64,000 nt of DNA from Leuctra nigra (GCA_934045905.1 OW203761.1:28384964-28448963), one strand, 5' to 3'. Shown: positions 12,665 through 28,100, numbered from the stretch's first letter. Numbers and translations are program-made. The notes: generated by a model not told the origin, from the sequence alone.

Positions 12665-13078
12665 CCTCTACAAAATGTCGGCAGTCTTCAATTACCTGCC
12701 AATATCGTCGGCATATTAAGTCTTCCATAGGCTCGACTATAACCGGCAATCTTCGGCTGAAGTCGTCAAATGACTCGACTATTACCGACAATCTTCGGCT
12801 GAAGTCGTCAAATGACTCGACTATTACCGGCAATCTTCGGCTGAAGTCATAAACTGACTCGACTCTGACCGACAATCTTCAACTGAAGTCATAAACTGAC
12901 TTGACTATTACCGGCAATCTGCGGCTGAAGTCATAAACTGACTCGAAAAATACCGGCAATCTTCGGGTTAAGTCGTCAATTGACTCGACAAATACCGGCA
13001 ATTCGGCTGAGTCATAAACTGACTCGACAATTACCGGCAATCTTCGGCTGAAGTCGTCAACGACTCGTGTTAGAATAT
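12665..13078. repeat. minisatellite, unit about 45 bp, beside tetraspanin stop
   Basis: About eight imperfect units built from ACCGGCAATCTTCGGCTGAA, GTCGTCAAATGACTCGAC or GTCATAAACTGACTCGAC. It starts about 40 bases after the tetraspanin stop codon (on the minus strand), so it is probably in the 3' UTR or just beyond. Confidence 0.9.
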
Positions 13079-13117
13079 CACGTCGTCGGGACTCAAATCT
13101 TCAGCTTCGTCGATTAG

Positions 13118-13174
13118 CTACAACTCTTCTACCAGATTCCGGCAAACGCAGATCGAAATTATCATCCCCATCAG
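13118..13174 (-). CDS. tetraspanin terminal exon
   Basis: 57 nt: 18 codons (LMGMIISICVCRNLVEEL) and stop TAG, after acceptor TGTATGTTTTCAG. Completes TM4 and gives the CVCRNL juxtamembrane Cys motif, a usual palmitoylation site in tetraspanins. A minisatellite starts about 40 bases after the stop. Confidence 0.9.
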   Translation of the reverse strand: MMGMIISICVCRNLVEEL

Positions 13175-16100
13175 CTGAAAACATACAAACATCAAGTTAA
13201 AGTTTAAGTTTAAGTTAAACATATCAAAGAACTGGCAGCCGACGGGGGTTTTCCATCTTTCCTATTGCCAAGATATTGTTTGCTCATCTGTTTATATGAA
13301 AATAGAGCTGAATGAAATGGGAAGTTATTTCTTAATAAACTTGCAAATATTATGACGCCTTCAATAGCCTTGTACAAGCTTCTCCATGATGATTATTTTT
13401 TAGGCAATTGCTTTTATAAAGTAAAATAATTTAATCAGATTGTTAAGCACTTGGTCAACAGACAAAATAAATAAACTTAAATAAACTACTTTTATGAAAT
13501 GCTCTTTTTCCCCAAATCCAACGAGAAGTTAGTGAGAAATGGATTTTTTAATTGATTCTCACAATGATTGTTTTTCATTGATGCGATATTCGTGCAAGAA
13601 GATATACCTGAAATGCAGCAATGCCGATGCCACTAGCAATAAGGATAGCACTCTCTCTCTTCAGCCACGTCTCCAGCTCCCCAAAGCAACCCTAAAAAGA
13701 GAGAAAAGTAACACTTTAGAGCAGGCGCGTAGGAAGGGGGGGGGGAGTGGGGGTCAATGACCCCCCCACTTTTTACCTTGACACCCCCAGATATCACCCC
13801 CAGATATACAAAAAATTTGATAAAGAGATCCAAAAATGCACAGATTTGCTCCATTATGAGGCTGAATTCTCAAAATTTTCCCAAGTTTTGCAAAACTAAT
13901 TGAACAGAGGTGTTTCCAACCAATGAGACAATAACTCATTTGTCCAACGTGATCATCCTCATGAATAAAATGTAATATTACACGTTAAAATATGACACCA
14001 AAACACATAGAGATTTGTCTTATTGCTTATTGCTGTTGCTTATTGCATTCATTTTCAAAGGAATTCCAAAATCGATTCATAATATAGACTCTCTTTTACT
14101 AAAAATAAAAATTCCTTGCAGGGGCCATACTCATTGGGGATTTTATCAAATAAAAAGACGAACAGATTATAATGATTGTGTATTAAGATTTTCCAAGAAT
14201 ATTGCATATCACAAATTTTTTTTTTTTTGAAAAGAATGCCAAAAATGCTTCAAATTGGATTCTTTTGTATCAAAAACTCAAAAAATTCCCTGCGGGGCCA
14301 AGGGGATTTTATCAAATAAAAAATTTACAGATTATAATGCATTTTGTCTAAAGTTTTCTGAAGAATATTGCATTTTACACATTTTAAATTTCTTTGAAAA
14401 TGATGCCAAAATAGCTTCAAATACGATTATTTTGTATCAAAAACTCAAAAAATTCCCTGCGGGGCCAATAGGGATTAAGCAAGTAGATAGTTACAGATTA
14501 TTGCATGTCTCACATTGTAGGTACATTTCTTTCATAAGAATGCCAAAATAGCTTCAAATTCGATTCTTTTGTATCAAAAATTCAAAAAAGGCCCTGCGGG
14601 GCAAACTGGGGGGCGAGCCCCTTTGACCCCCTTGTAACGGCGAACTACTTTTTCCTCACATTCATCGATCCCCGATAATTTTGACCCCCCCACTCAAAAT
14701 AAAGTTCCTACGCGCCTGCTTTAGAGACAGCTCCAGAAAATGATATTAACATAATTTTTTTTATTGTTTTATACAGTCAGTGTATGTATGTCAGTAGATT
14801 TATGATAATTGAACTATTACAATGCAATTAATTGCAGCAAATTATTAAAACTATTGGTATCATATTTGATAAAATGTATGTTCGCAAACATTTCGCTTCA
14901 CTTCCAGCTCTGAAGCATTTCCAATATTTTCAACAACAAACGGATCTGTTGACATTGCGAACTGCCAACAACAGTACGACTACTCTGTCAACATCGAATA
15001 ATTGCACATCTTCGCAACACATAATAGAATCTCTCGTGTCACATTCTGAAGCTGTTTACCCGAACCCCGCATCTTAAGGTGGATTTTACCTATATTATGC
15101 CAAGTTCTACCGCCACCAGCGCAGTGCTCTCAGAGAGCTCGTTGAGCACGGACGTGTCGCTTGTATAAGCAAAATGTTGTAACAGTTTAAAAAACTATTA
15201 CCTACCTAACATCTATTCCACCTATTGGGTTTTGTATTTTCCCACTCTTTTACTGTTAGTTATCTGTTCGGCCGTGGGATAGCGCCACTGCTCGGTCAAG
15301 TAGCACGGTCCGACCTTGTAGGTTTTGATGCGAGCTGTCATTCTGACGTTGTACAGGTAATTTTCCATTACCGGATGTAATGTAAGGGATGATATTTTGT
15401 CTTGCTCGTAAATCATGTAACTTCCCTCGATGTCTTTTCGTGTCGTCTACCGAGGGGTTCGGACGTGAACTCCGCGAGCCAGGGTAAACCGGGAAGCATG
15501 GTAAAGTAGATTCACATACGGCTCTCGCCTTTCAGTTTTAGTCTATGAATGTTTTCTTAGACTTTCATTTGTGTTTTTGCTAAGAAGTCTTGCCCTTAGT
15601 CTATTTGTAGAGCCAAGCTGGTTTCGTTCATTCGATTCAGTTTGTGAGTTTGTGGCGTTTGATTGTCTTGCTTGCTACCGACGTTTTGCCAACCTCGTGG
15701 TTTTCTTGAGGGGCGTTCTCTGATCAAGACGTCCTGTTCGTTCCCTTCGGTTTTCGTCTCGGATAGACCATTATTCTGTTTAGATCTGTATTTCGAAATT
15801 CCATTATTATACAGCTATTTTATGCTTTCCACAATTTGAGTACGTATGAGAAAGGTATAGAAGGTACCAGAGTAAATGTGCACGGAGGTTCTCGAACCAA
15901 AGTGCTAGCCCATTTTGACTCTAGTGTTTAGTAATCTGTCGAGGAGGCTCTCGAGGTAAGTGTTGGCATTGCCACACTGTATTATTTAATTATTTACTTT
16001 TCTTTCTTGTTCAATCTAGTAACTTCATGGGCCGGAGGCCATTTGCATTTTTCTACTCAAACCATGTGCTATTTATTTTATGCCTGTTCAGTTCAGTAAC

Positions 16101-19100
16101 TCTTTTGAGTTGATGGTTTTGTATAATAAAACCACCTGTGTGGATTATTTCTTTTGTAATTCTGAGTATTGAGTTGTACTGAGTAACCACTGCCGAACAT
16201 CTTTGTAGTCTCCTAGTTCCTACTCTGTTTAATTAATTGTTTTTCTATGCTCAAACCCATCGACCTATCTATGTCTGAGCTAACCACTAGGCAAAGACAC
16301 ACCACGACCTGCTCGCGGTGTTAAGGTGGACGCTGTCAGCGGCCGAGGTTACTGACGCGGCTACAATGTATAAGCGAATGTGACTGTACCTGTGTGTGAC
16401 GGGCGCTCTTGTGGATAAGGAATTCAGTTGCTTGGCACGATATCTTGTCGTGGGGCTGTGTATGCTGCCATGGCTCTTCAACCTGCGAACAAGCGTCTTT
16501 CAATGTACTGGCACGACGATCAGTTCAAGCGATTTGATGTCAACATTATTGATGGCCAATCATATCAATGAATTCATTATAATGGATGCAACATTATTCA
16601 AACGTTGCGCTAACTTCAATTTCACTTGAATCATAAAATCAAAATTTTATATCAAAAGTACAGGAAAATACTTTTCTTCTTCAATCTATATTCATACACA
16701 AACAGTTACTTTAAAACGGGCATGTTTGAAATGTAGTTGTATTTGGAATACTCTCATTTGTAGTTGTTTTCCAAATAAATGCTCACATTACTAATTAACC
16801 CCATTGTAGATAAATAGTTGATATTTGAGTAATTCCCTCAGAGTGTTTAGATCTAGTTTATTACATCTAGTTTATTCGCTAGTAGATTTAGGTCTACACA
16901 TTTGAGTTGTAGTACTACACCTTGCACAATCGTACTGCAAGTCTAAGAAATAAAACACAATTGCGTCCCGACTGGAACGAGTGCAGTGTTACTAGATTGT
17001 TCAAGGCATCATATATTAGTAATTAATAACTAATTGTCAATTAATTATTTAAACAAATATTGAATACCATTAAACTAGGAGAAAGGGGACGGGAGTAAAA
17101 TCATGCATGGTAACATAGAAAATCAAACTTATTTAATTAAGAGAAAGGCGTCAAATTACTCATTAAAAACTAAACCCTACGTCGAAAAGGTTTCCCTACA
17201 ATTATCAAACAAATTAGTTTGTAAAAGCGACCATGGTTTATTGCTGTAGGCACAATTTTTCAGTTTATGGGTAATCTTACTTATAGTTACGCAGTTCTGT
17301 CTGTGTGTCAGGAACGCCTGCGCGCGCATCCTCTCAATTTCGCGCGCACATTCTCTATGTTGTATTTAAAATTAAAATGGTCGACGTTACATTGCCCAAA
17401 TCATGTCCAAAATACATCTTCTGCTCTTTGTGCATAAATAAATAACTGAAACTTACCTAAATGGCAATCCTTATCCCTTTGTGTTTATAAGAAATGTATT
17501 TTAACACAGAATAACTGTCCAAATCTTTACATTATATTGAAAACGGCACTATTTTGTATTTAAAATGGTGGCCTTTCATTGCCAATCGTGTCTAAAAATA
17601 CGTCTTTTGCCTTCGCAAAGTAAAGAAATAACCATAACTTACCTAAAACGTAATCCTTATCCCTTTGAGTGTGTAAAAATCTACTATAACACATAATAAC
17701 CGTTCAAAAGAGACATTACATAGAAAACTTCTTTACTCCAAGAAACGTCAAAGTGTAATTTTTAAAAATTTTCATTTGATCTGTATTTTAGAGCAGCGGT
17801 CGCCAACCGGTGGTCCGCGGACCACTGGTGGTCCGCGAGAAAATCTTGGTGGTCCGCAGAGAAATTTGGAAGTTTACTTTAAAGTTTCCATGCAATTTAT
17901 TTAATTTAGAAAAATTTCAATCCAATACAAATGTACTGAATTCGGACATGTTTCAATACGTAAATGTGCCTTTTAAAAGTATATACATATTCACTCTAGC
18001 ACTATAGTGAAAATATTATCAGTTTCCGAGTATATTTCCAAAACCTAAGAGTCATTTTAAACGCTTTTTCTCGAAATAAAAGTTGGTTGAAAACGCGTAG
18101 AAACGCGCCAAATGACTTCCTGAAAACAAAATTTTTCCGGGGCTAAGCGCCCCGGACCCGCTTGGTACTGGGGGGCCCTCCCCCGGACCCCCCCATTGTC
18201 TCCCTCACCAATCGTATTTGCCGGCATACGTATTTTACGCACCTGAGTGGTCCGCGAGATATAAAATTGTCATATAAGTGGTCCGCGAGGTCCAAAAGGT
18301 TGGCGACCGCTGTTTTAGAGGGCCATGAAAACCAAACAAAGCCGATAGATTTTTAACATTGGCCTCAAGATGCAATTTGCAAACGATCAAACGTATTATT
18401 TTCTTCCTACATTTAATCAACACGGTTCTGTAACCCTCAAACCAACTAACCGACGAAGTTTTTAAATAATGTTGTTAGATTAATCATTTTCAGTCGTTTC
18501 TTATTTCGTAGAGTGGTCTGTATTGAGTCATGTATTGACAACGAATTCATGTTGCTGTTGATAAAGTTTGAAGCACCAATGTTTAAGTTTTACATTGTTA
18601 ACTGAATATCTATACTTTAATTAGTGGTAGATCGGCTGAAGTCCATTTCAATATGAACAGTATTTCTGACATCAACCAATCATTTGTAATGGTGACATGA
18701 GTTATTGTAAGAGAATACTTCAATATAACGTTATTTGTTAACATCAGTGAAACGGTACTTGATAGAGCTTGATTACAATCCAAAATTGTGCACCGCAAAT
18801 CAAACAAATTTACTTCCGCCCTACATCTGAGGAACGTATAATATAATGAAGCCGTAGATAACATGTAATAGCATAACAAATGAAGAAAAGGCCGTGGGCA
18901 TCAGGTCACGGTATCAACGTAATGAAATATATATTTTTTTTACGGCGCATACATTGTTTTTCTTCTTATTTTTACTTAGTACGAATACTCTGGTGTAAAT
19001 TTGAAAACTTATATGAAATTGTTTTACCATAATAGGTATGATCAAATTGCTTTTCTTCGTTCCTCATTTTTTAACGTTTTCTGTTAAGATTGGGTCATCA

Positions 19101-22100
19101 ACGACGTCAAATGTATTAACGACGCACACTCTGCTGACAAATATTGCTGTCGTTTTATATTTACGCATAACTCACTGGTGCACATTGGTCATGTTTTACA
19201 TGACGGGTCCCTCTAGTATAAGATAATCTAAGAAATATTGCCGTTGGTGTTGTAAACAATTTCAAGCATAAGCCAATCGGATTTCAGAGTTTCTTTCAAG
19301 ACGCTATCACATTTTCTTACGTGCATACGTCAGGTATTGAAGTTCTTGCAACAGTAATTTAAAATTAAAAAGTCTACAAATGGTGGCAGATGTGGGATTT
19401 ACATTAATATTTCACGCAACACGAAAGAAAACCCGGAACGGGAGGCTCATTGAAAAAGATCTGTTCGCATCATCCGAAGAAGTCAATAATAACTCGTCAT
19501 CTAAGGGTGCGTTTGATAAATAATTACGGTTGACCCTCTGTGACATCAACAGATTGTTCGGTTGGACTCCGCTCGGATTTATCAAACGCTTCAGAGCGCG
19601 CGCCAAACCAATTAACAAACAAAACAGTGCAGTTGTCGAGCTGTCAGAATGTGCCACAGAATGATTTATCAAACACGCCCCTAACTCTAGTAGGTGAGCT
19701 CTAATTGCATTGATAATAAAAAGGATTGGTTGTCATGGATCCTGACCACCAGCCAATTATTCTTTCGAATGCTTTTTTTTTCTTTTGACTGCATGTATAC
19801 GAGTAATAAGCTAGAGTCTACATTGATGTGTTGTACTTACTGTTCCGCCGAACACTCTGGAAACAACTGTAGTCGGACTGCCGGCGTTGGACACCTGGGT
19901 GTTAGAGAGGGTTGGGGAAAACACTATAGAGACGTGATTCCATGATGCAGTTCAAGCAATGAGCGAGCAAGCGTTGCCAGGTCACAGTCTAATTCCACTC
20001 AAACCTCTTTTAACCAGGGGCCCTATTGTAACTTTATTCCCGATGTCGCTGGAATACGATTTATGGCCATGTGTAATAACATTGCATAGAATCGGATGCC
20101 AGGAGAGTCGGGAATTGTCTAGTTCTAGAATAGGGACCCTGTTATACATATTAAAAAAATGCGAGGGTAGTTTGGTGTGGAAAAATGATTTGAGACATAA
20201 AATTAAATCGCGAAATGAGTAATCGTTTGTCATAATTGTTTTTAATGCATTTCAAATGAAACTTGGTGTATTCCGTGACTACCGTAAAAATGAAACGTGA
20301 ACACAGCTAGTTCGCCCGCTCATTCCTTTCAATGGCATGAAAATGAAAGAGAAGGGATTTTATATCAATTGATAGCAATGAAACGAATGCAAATGAGTAA
20401 GTCGTGTTTAGAAGAGACTATTTGTACGTTACTGCAGCTTGTCACCATGCCGCTGCGAAGTGAGTGGCGTGCAAGTGAAAGGTTCAACTATGCAAGATGA
20501 CGAGATGAGTGATGCTGCGTGTCACCTCTAAGCTCTTGACAGCGACGACGCAGCAAGTGAAAGGCACGTTCTTGGGCTCGTTGGACTGTGCGCTGTCGTT
20601 CCACCATTTCGACTGCAGATAGTCGCTGTCGCCAGAGACGCCGCAGCAGTTGAACTAAACAAGGATTCAGTCAACACTTGGGAAGATGCGTCCAACATTT
20701 TGTGTGTGCTGTGTGTAAAACATCTTGTATGATTTTATCAAACTTTATTTTGTAAATTTTAATTAAGTATACCCAGGCATAGAGATGTCACCGGTTACCG
20801 GTTACCTACAGGTAACCGGTAATATTACGGTAATATTACCAAGAAATTTTACGGTAATATTACCAAGCAATTTACGGTAATATTAAATTTTTTTACTGCA
20901 GTAGGTACCTACTAGTTACATTTTGTATTTTAAACTGGATCTTATAAAGTAACCACAAACACTGTTTTAGGCATTATGTGAGGGTAATAAAAGAAGACTA
21001 ATGATAATATCGTTTTTCTAGTACATTCTAAACTATTATTTTTGCGATCATGTAAAGAAATTGCAGTCTCTAATGTATTGGTAACGAATGAAGTCCACCC
21101 TATGGGTCCAGCAAGCTCTTGCTCTTGTGTCAACTTGATCAAATATTGGTGGTCATTGTTCATCCATCATCTTGAATCTTTTCCAATATACAAGAGAATA
21201 GTCAAATATCTTATGAAAGATCATGGGAATTCGCATTAGTCCTACATTCATAATAGGCAGAGAAGTAGTAGCTCGTAAATGAGCCATGATCGTTTTGTAC
21301 CCGAAACTAAATTTTGTTCCCAATATTACTAATTTTACCAGATTTTAGTAATACTACTGGTAATATTACCGATAATATTAAAAAAAATTAATAACCGGTA
21401 ATTTTACATCTCTACCCAGGCAGTACTCAGAAATTAATGAAAGACATACAAATGCCACTTCTTTTCTTAGTTGGAAACGTAGCTTCTAAATTCGAATCCT
21501 TGCTTTAGAATCTAATAACTTTAAATGAGTGCTTCAAGGCTTTTAAAAAGTTGTAATAAGTAGGGGTAATGATATCTGGTGCCTGATGCTATTGACATGT
21601 CAGTGAAAGATGAGATTCGGAGAGAGATGAAAAATAATTTCCGGACAACTTTGCCTTATAATTGAACTCTCTGCTTGTAATCTAGCCGAGATCTATGCTG
21701 GAAGAAACCTGGTAATCCACGATCAAATTAGCGTGTCATTAATACCCCCTCCACTTTCCTCCAGACGGATTTGCGAATGCACTCTTTTCCACCCCTTTAG
21801 ATGATCAAAACGTGTCTGATCAGTGTTAAATGTATTGAACAGTATTAAATGTAAGTATACTCGTACATTCATAATTAAAAAGCATTTGAAGCTTTACATT
21901 CCATTTGGTTTGAATTATGATAAATTGCGATTATAATCTATATTGACATATTCGCAATGCATGTTTACTACGTCTATAATGTTGAATAATATTTATGAAT
22001 TGCAGAGTATTTATCTCATGGGAACAGTTTTTTCATAGTTTCAAAATATCGTCTGATTAAAGATGAACTATTTTTTGAGTTTGCACCAACATGAAACCGC

Positions 22101-25100
22101 TCTCAACAAGTTTTAAGCTAGAGGGAACAATTATAACAGTTGCTAATTAAATGCCATTAGCAACTAAACAATTGAAATGTTGGAGGAGACAAAGGCACAG
22201 GTAGACCATTGTCAAGGCAACAATACAACAAGCGATTAGCGAAACAAATGCGCCATCAACAATCAGCCCCCAGTCTAGTAAATACCTTGAATTGGGCCAC
22301 ATCAATTGACTGCGTGAAGACATTGTTGTTGTTCGTGTCGTGTCCGTAACGTGTTGCCAACTGGTCCACGAGGCGATGCTCCAGCCCGGACAGGTAATGT
22401 TGGCGATACAGAAGAGTCACCAAAGCGACGGATAATTCCGAACAAAGCAGCAGAAACAGGAATGAAAAGTACTGGAAAGAGAGAGACAACAGGACTATTC
22501 AGAGAGTTAGCTCACGTGGAAAACATGTTAGCTCACGTTGGTTGAACTAAAATGTGTCATGTAATGCATTTACATAATAGTGCATGCTGGTGTGCCAATG
22601 AGATCTGTCGTGTAAAAGCTCAAGCTAACTAACACAGAGTAAAGTATACAAAATGTTGCATACAAATTCATCGGTGAACAAGAACTTGCTTTTAGAACTG
22701 AGGAATCACAACACTGAGATATCTGCATAAACATGATGCAACTAAGGTTGCATGTGATGTCATCTCATTGTTGCCTGTCGCCATCTTAATGGCACGTAGA
22801 ATAGCTATGATTCTCTGCTTTTTTAGCGATATTTTATAGTACCTGGGAAATTGTATAGGCACCGGAGATATCTGTAGTACGAAGAGGAATCACTCACATT
22901 ACAACAAATACATCGATTTACCTCAATAAAGTTATAATCTGACCCGTCAACGTTCCAACGTAATGTCCGTCCTCAGGTGGAAAATTCAATAATTTTGCAT
23001 TGCTGATATAAAACAAAAGAAGTTCGTGCAAGCTAGGAAATCTGCCGTACCAACAATAAAGCAAGCACCCACCCAAGTTACATCTCTGAAATTATTAAGT
23101 TAACTAATTGCTTTCGTTGGAATCATCAGATAATTTTCCTCATTGTGCTCGTATAGAATGCCCTACGCCTAAATTTAGTTGGTTAAAGATTAAAAGGCAA
23201 AGCAGAAATTCAAACTTGTGTTGACCGATTGCTCGAAACAGGTTTCATGTCGGTAAGGTGCTTTATGGTTGGTAGGGAAGTATGCAATTTAGTTGATTCT
23301 ATTGTAAATATTTAGTTACGTTTTGTTTACTACACCATGTTAACAAATTACATTTCAATTTCTAGCCAATATAATTGCAGTCAGCTGAGTTTTACTGACC
23401 CACTGATAGGCCAGTACTGACATTATCTAATTTTAAGTGACCACAGAAATTCAGCGGTTTTCTGAAAGTATAAAAAAAATGTGCAACGTGCACGGTTTAC
23501 CATTACTCCAAGTTCCCGAAATCCTCTCGCCAAGATAAACGTAGTAAAAGACAGTACCTTCTCAATGTCGATTGCCATGGTAAACCGTTAAAGTCTGGCA
23601 ATATTAAATACATTTCAAAGTGGGCTGTTTTCTCTTTGAAGTAAAGTCAAATAATCTGCAAATCCACGGGGGTTTGACTAGTGTCGTCTAGCCCCGAGCG
23701 TCACAGGGGTCGCTGTACTCAGTGGGTAAAATTGTTAATACCAACTTACGAACACCATATTTATGCGCGAACTCGACTCAAATTTGACAAAATAGGGACG
23801 TGGAATTCGGAATCGAGTTTGCGTACAAAAATTGTATGTCTAAGACAAAGTTTACTTTAGCCTAAAATAAAATTTAGCAGTCTAGTAGATGGCTTATTTC
23901 ATTGGTCATTCACTTACTTTATCGGGACATTGTATAATCGGGCCTCAGTAGGCAGTTTTATTAAAATTTTCATTGGTGAACTAAAAAATAAGCTAAGAAA
24001 CTAATTTCACATTTTCAATATTTGAATGGTTCAAAAGTTATTTAAGAAATATAATCATCAGAATTTACTTTGGGTGGAGCTACTCTTGACTAAACTCATA
24101 TGAAGCTCATGAATACAGTCCACATTGTATCTTCATTTACATCTAGAGGAATCTGTAGTGTAACACGTGACCCACTATGCAAGTAGTCAATGCAGCTCGG
24201 AAACAAAGGAAAATTATATCAAAGGATGGTATCAAATGAGAAAGAATTTCAAAGGATACAATCAAATTCATTGAAAATTCTCTGTAAAATGTGATTTTCC
24301 TGTATATTTCATTAGTAAACTTCCAAATGTGACGTGTAGTCAATGCAGATCGGAAACAATGGAATGGTGCTGTGTTACTTCACTGTGGTTGTAAATTCGT
24401 ATTTTTCTATTACTTTAATCTGATTTACAAAAGGATTAGATTAAAAGGGTTTGTTCAGACATGATTGTTGATATGATTGATATGATTGTGACAAAGTTCC
24501 CTTCCTAAAAAATACTAAAAAGTAAATGTCTACAAATGGTGGCAGATGTGGGATTAATATTAGTAATGTTTTAGTTGGCATTGGTTAACTAAAATTAGAT
24601 GAATTTAATAAATGTCATTACATTGGATAACACAATAAGAAACATACAACGAAGAAACTATTTTCATTTGTGCTTTGCGTAACTACCTACTTGTTTTCAA
24701 TAATGACATTGAAAATATACCTATAATTTAGTGAACTTACTGCAATTTGAAATTTAAAAAAAAATTATTACCAGAAACCAAATTATTTTTACTATTTTAT
24801 GTTAAAATGTTCATGGAAACTACCCCATGTGTCGGTAGATCTTGTGAATATAAAGAAACGGTATCCACCCTTATTTGATTTCCACGAAGCCACCCTCCGC
24901 TTTCGGACATCCATCACTTTGAAGAGGGTTTCCTTTCATGCCGTTCATATTTATCATTTCCACGATCCCGCCGTGAGAAGATTTTCAACTTGTTTGAACA
25001 CCACATTTTCTTGGTTTAAGTTTAGTTTTCTCTTCTCGTCAAGCTAGTAAACAATGAACCTATCCCAGTTATTGTCCCTGACATAACGCTGTATGTAGGT

Positions 25101-28100
25101 CGAGTTAACACTACATGTATCAAGTGCTAGACGATTGTCACGATCTCGCTTAGAACAAGATGTAGTCGCAAGACATCTATCATTTCATGGCAAAAAACAA
25201 GGAAATGCTCCTCATCCTTTTCAGTTTCCAACACATATAGTTGTAGAACAAAATGTTATAAAGTTTACAAACTTGCTTCAAAATTGAAACTTTGCCAATT
25301 AAAAGTGTGAACAATAGCACTGATTGTCGGGCCCTCATTTACATACATGGATTGTTTGCATTGTTACGTTGATTGTACAACTTCTGTATAATTTCATAAT
25401 TTATGTGTACTTCATCTTGATCCAACGTAGGATATATTTATGCCCTTACAATAATTTGTTCGAACTATTATTACTTTATTATTATGCTCTATTGTATCAG
25501 TGTAATTCTATGTATATTTATCCCACAAATAAACCATTTATGGTGTTCAGGACTTTTGAGGTGGAAATGGTATATTATTTTGTATTAGTAGTATTAGTAG
25601 TTTGTATTAGTAGTTTTGTAGTAGAGGAATTAGTGAAGAAACTCCTCTGAGCGAACTCTTTAGAAATGATTCCAAGTCAAGTCTACCCCATAAAAAACAC
25701 TCCGTGTAAAAAAAAAACAGCCAAGTCTCTTCAACTAAAAAAAATTTATGAAATCTAAAAATACTGCACTGAAAAGTAGTGATATCAAAAAATGAGCCAA
25801 GTCAAAACTTTATTTGAAAATCAAAAAATACTTGGCGCATCGTGTATCTAGTGGAGCGGTCGCTCCACACAGCCAAGTCGTACCGTACACTCACAGTATC
25901 TCAACATACCGTAAATGCCTATATAAACTGAGGAGCAGACCAACTACTTTTACTGTAAGCAACAACATGGCATTTTCGGCCTACTGGATCTCAAAATTGG
26001 TAAATCTCACATTGTTGCGAAATATCTTAATTTCGAGCTATGGCCCACCCCACTACATATACCAAATTTGGGAACAATAGGTTATGCCATTTGCGCGCTA
26101 GAGGACCGAGAAAACAGTGAAATTACATCACTTTCTGATTCTGATGATGATATCAGGAAATCAGGATTTTTTGTGCCGCCATTTTTAAACCGGAAGTGAC
26201 GTCATATATGAAAAACGGCTGGACCGATTAGAACGAAATTAGCGCCATTCGGTTGAGATGGTCATCTATATGAAGTATGTTACTTAAAAATATAATTTTC
26301 TTATATTCTAAACCGGAAGTGGCGTCATAAATTTGCAATATTTAGCTTATTTCATCAAATTATACTTTAAATACACATATCATTATCTTACATTGTAACA
26401 AAGACAATACAAAATTATAATTTCAATACACAGTGTTCTCGGCCGCCATTCCTGAAACCGGAAGTGACGTCATACATCGAAAACGCCTGTACCGATTGCC
26501 ACTGAACTAGCTCCTTGTATATTCATTCTGCAATCTATTTGAAAAATCAATTGGGATAAATGAATATACAAATTAACGGTACCGGAAATGGCGGCAGGAA
26601 CCACTAAATGAAACCGGAAGTGACGTCATATATTGAAAACGGCATGAGCGATTTGACGGAAATTAGCGCTATTGAATTCAGAAGGTCATTCATGAAGTAT
26701 CAACTAGATAAAACTAAATTGTTTTCTTATTACCTATACCGGAAATGACGTCATAAAAATGCTAAATGACGTCATTAATATTCTAAAGGACACTAAATTC
26801 ACCACTTTATACTTTTAAATAGATATTTAGTAAACATACATTGTAAATAATTATAAATTCAAGGTTGCAGTGCTCTCGGCCGCCATTTTTTAAAACCGGA
26901 AGTGACGTCATATAACGAAAACGGCTGTACCGATTGCAACTAAATTTTGGAATTGTGTAGGACTTATAATTATGAATTCAATACGACATTAATTTCGGCC
27001 GCCATTGTTAAAACCGGAAGTGACGTCATATATCGAAAACGGATGTACCGATTGCAACCAAATTTTAGAATTATGTCGGACTAATATAATTATGAACTAA
27101 AGACGACATTATTTTCGGCCGCCATTGTCAAAACCGGAAGTGACGTCATATATCGAAAACGGCTGTACCAATTGCAACCAAATTTTGGAAATGTGTAGGA
27201 CTAATAATTATGAATTAAAGACGACATTATTTTCGGCCGCCATTGTTAAAACCGAAGTGACGTCATTATCGAAAGCGGCTGTACCGATTGCAACCAAATT
27301 TTGGAAATAGTATGACTAATAATTATGAATTCAAGACGACATTATTTTCGGCCGCCATTTCAAAACCGGAAGGGACGTTATAATATATCGAAAACGGCTG
27401 TACCGATTGCAATCAAATTATGCAATTTTGTAGGACTAATAATTATGAATTCAAGACGACATTAATTTCGGCCGCCATTTCAAAACCGGAAGGGACGTTA
27501 TAATATATCGAAAACGGCTGGACCGATTGTAATTTCTTAGTACCTATCCTAATCGGTTGAGGCGTATTTTTTTAAAGAAATTAGTCCTTGCTCGGACATG
27601 TGCTACAAGCTGTATGAATAAACTAACAAAAGAAGTGATATCCCAGAAAAAAACACTCCGTGTAAAAAAGGCAGCCAAGTCTCTTTACTTAAAAAAAAAT
27701 CAACACCGAAAAGGAGTGATATCAAAAAAGGAGCCAAGTCAATGACATTTCCAAATATTTAATCGTATCTTTGAAATAAAAGTATAAACACCGAGAAATA
27801 CTTTACAAAAGGACTTGGCGCATCGTTTTTTTAAAGACATTTTTCTATTCATAAGCATATGCCATTTATATACAACCGTAATTTAGAAATTTTAGAATAA
27901 TAGGGACACAACTTTCAATTACATATTATACCTACATACCTACTGTAAAATATTTTCTATTTGAATATGTACGCGATGAAACTTGTTGCCTATATTTGTA
28001 ATAAATATACAATAGTTATCTTCATATTATTGTTTCGTGGTCAACATAATTAAGTCTCATGCGTTATACCTTCTCACAATGAAATACATTTCTATTAATC

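Noticed and set aside
15420..16250. Solo LTR
   Set aside because: AATAAA-like signal and GC contrast seen, but no TG..CA ends, no duplication and no partner LTR could be shown.
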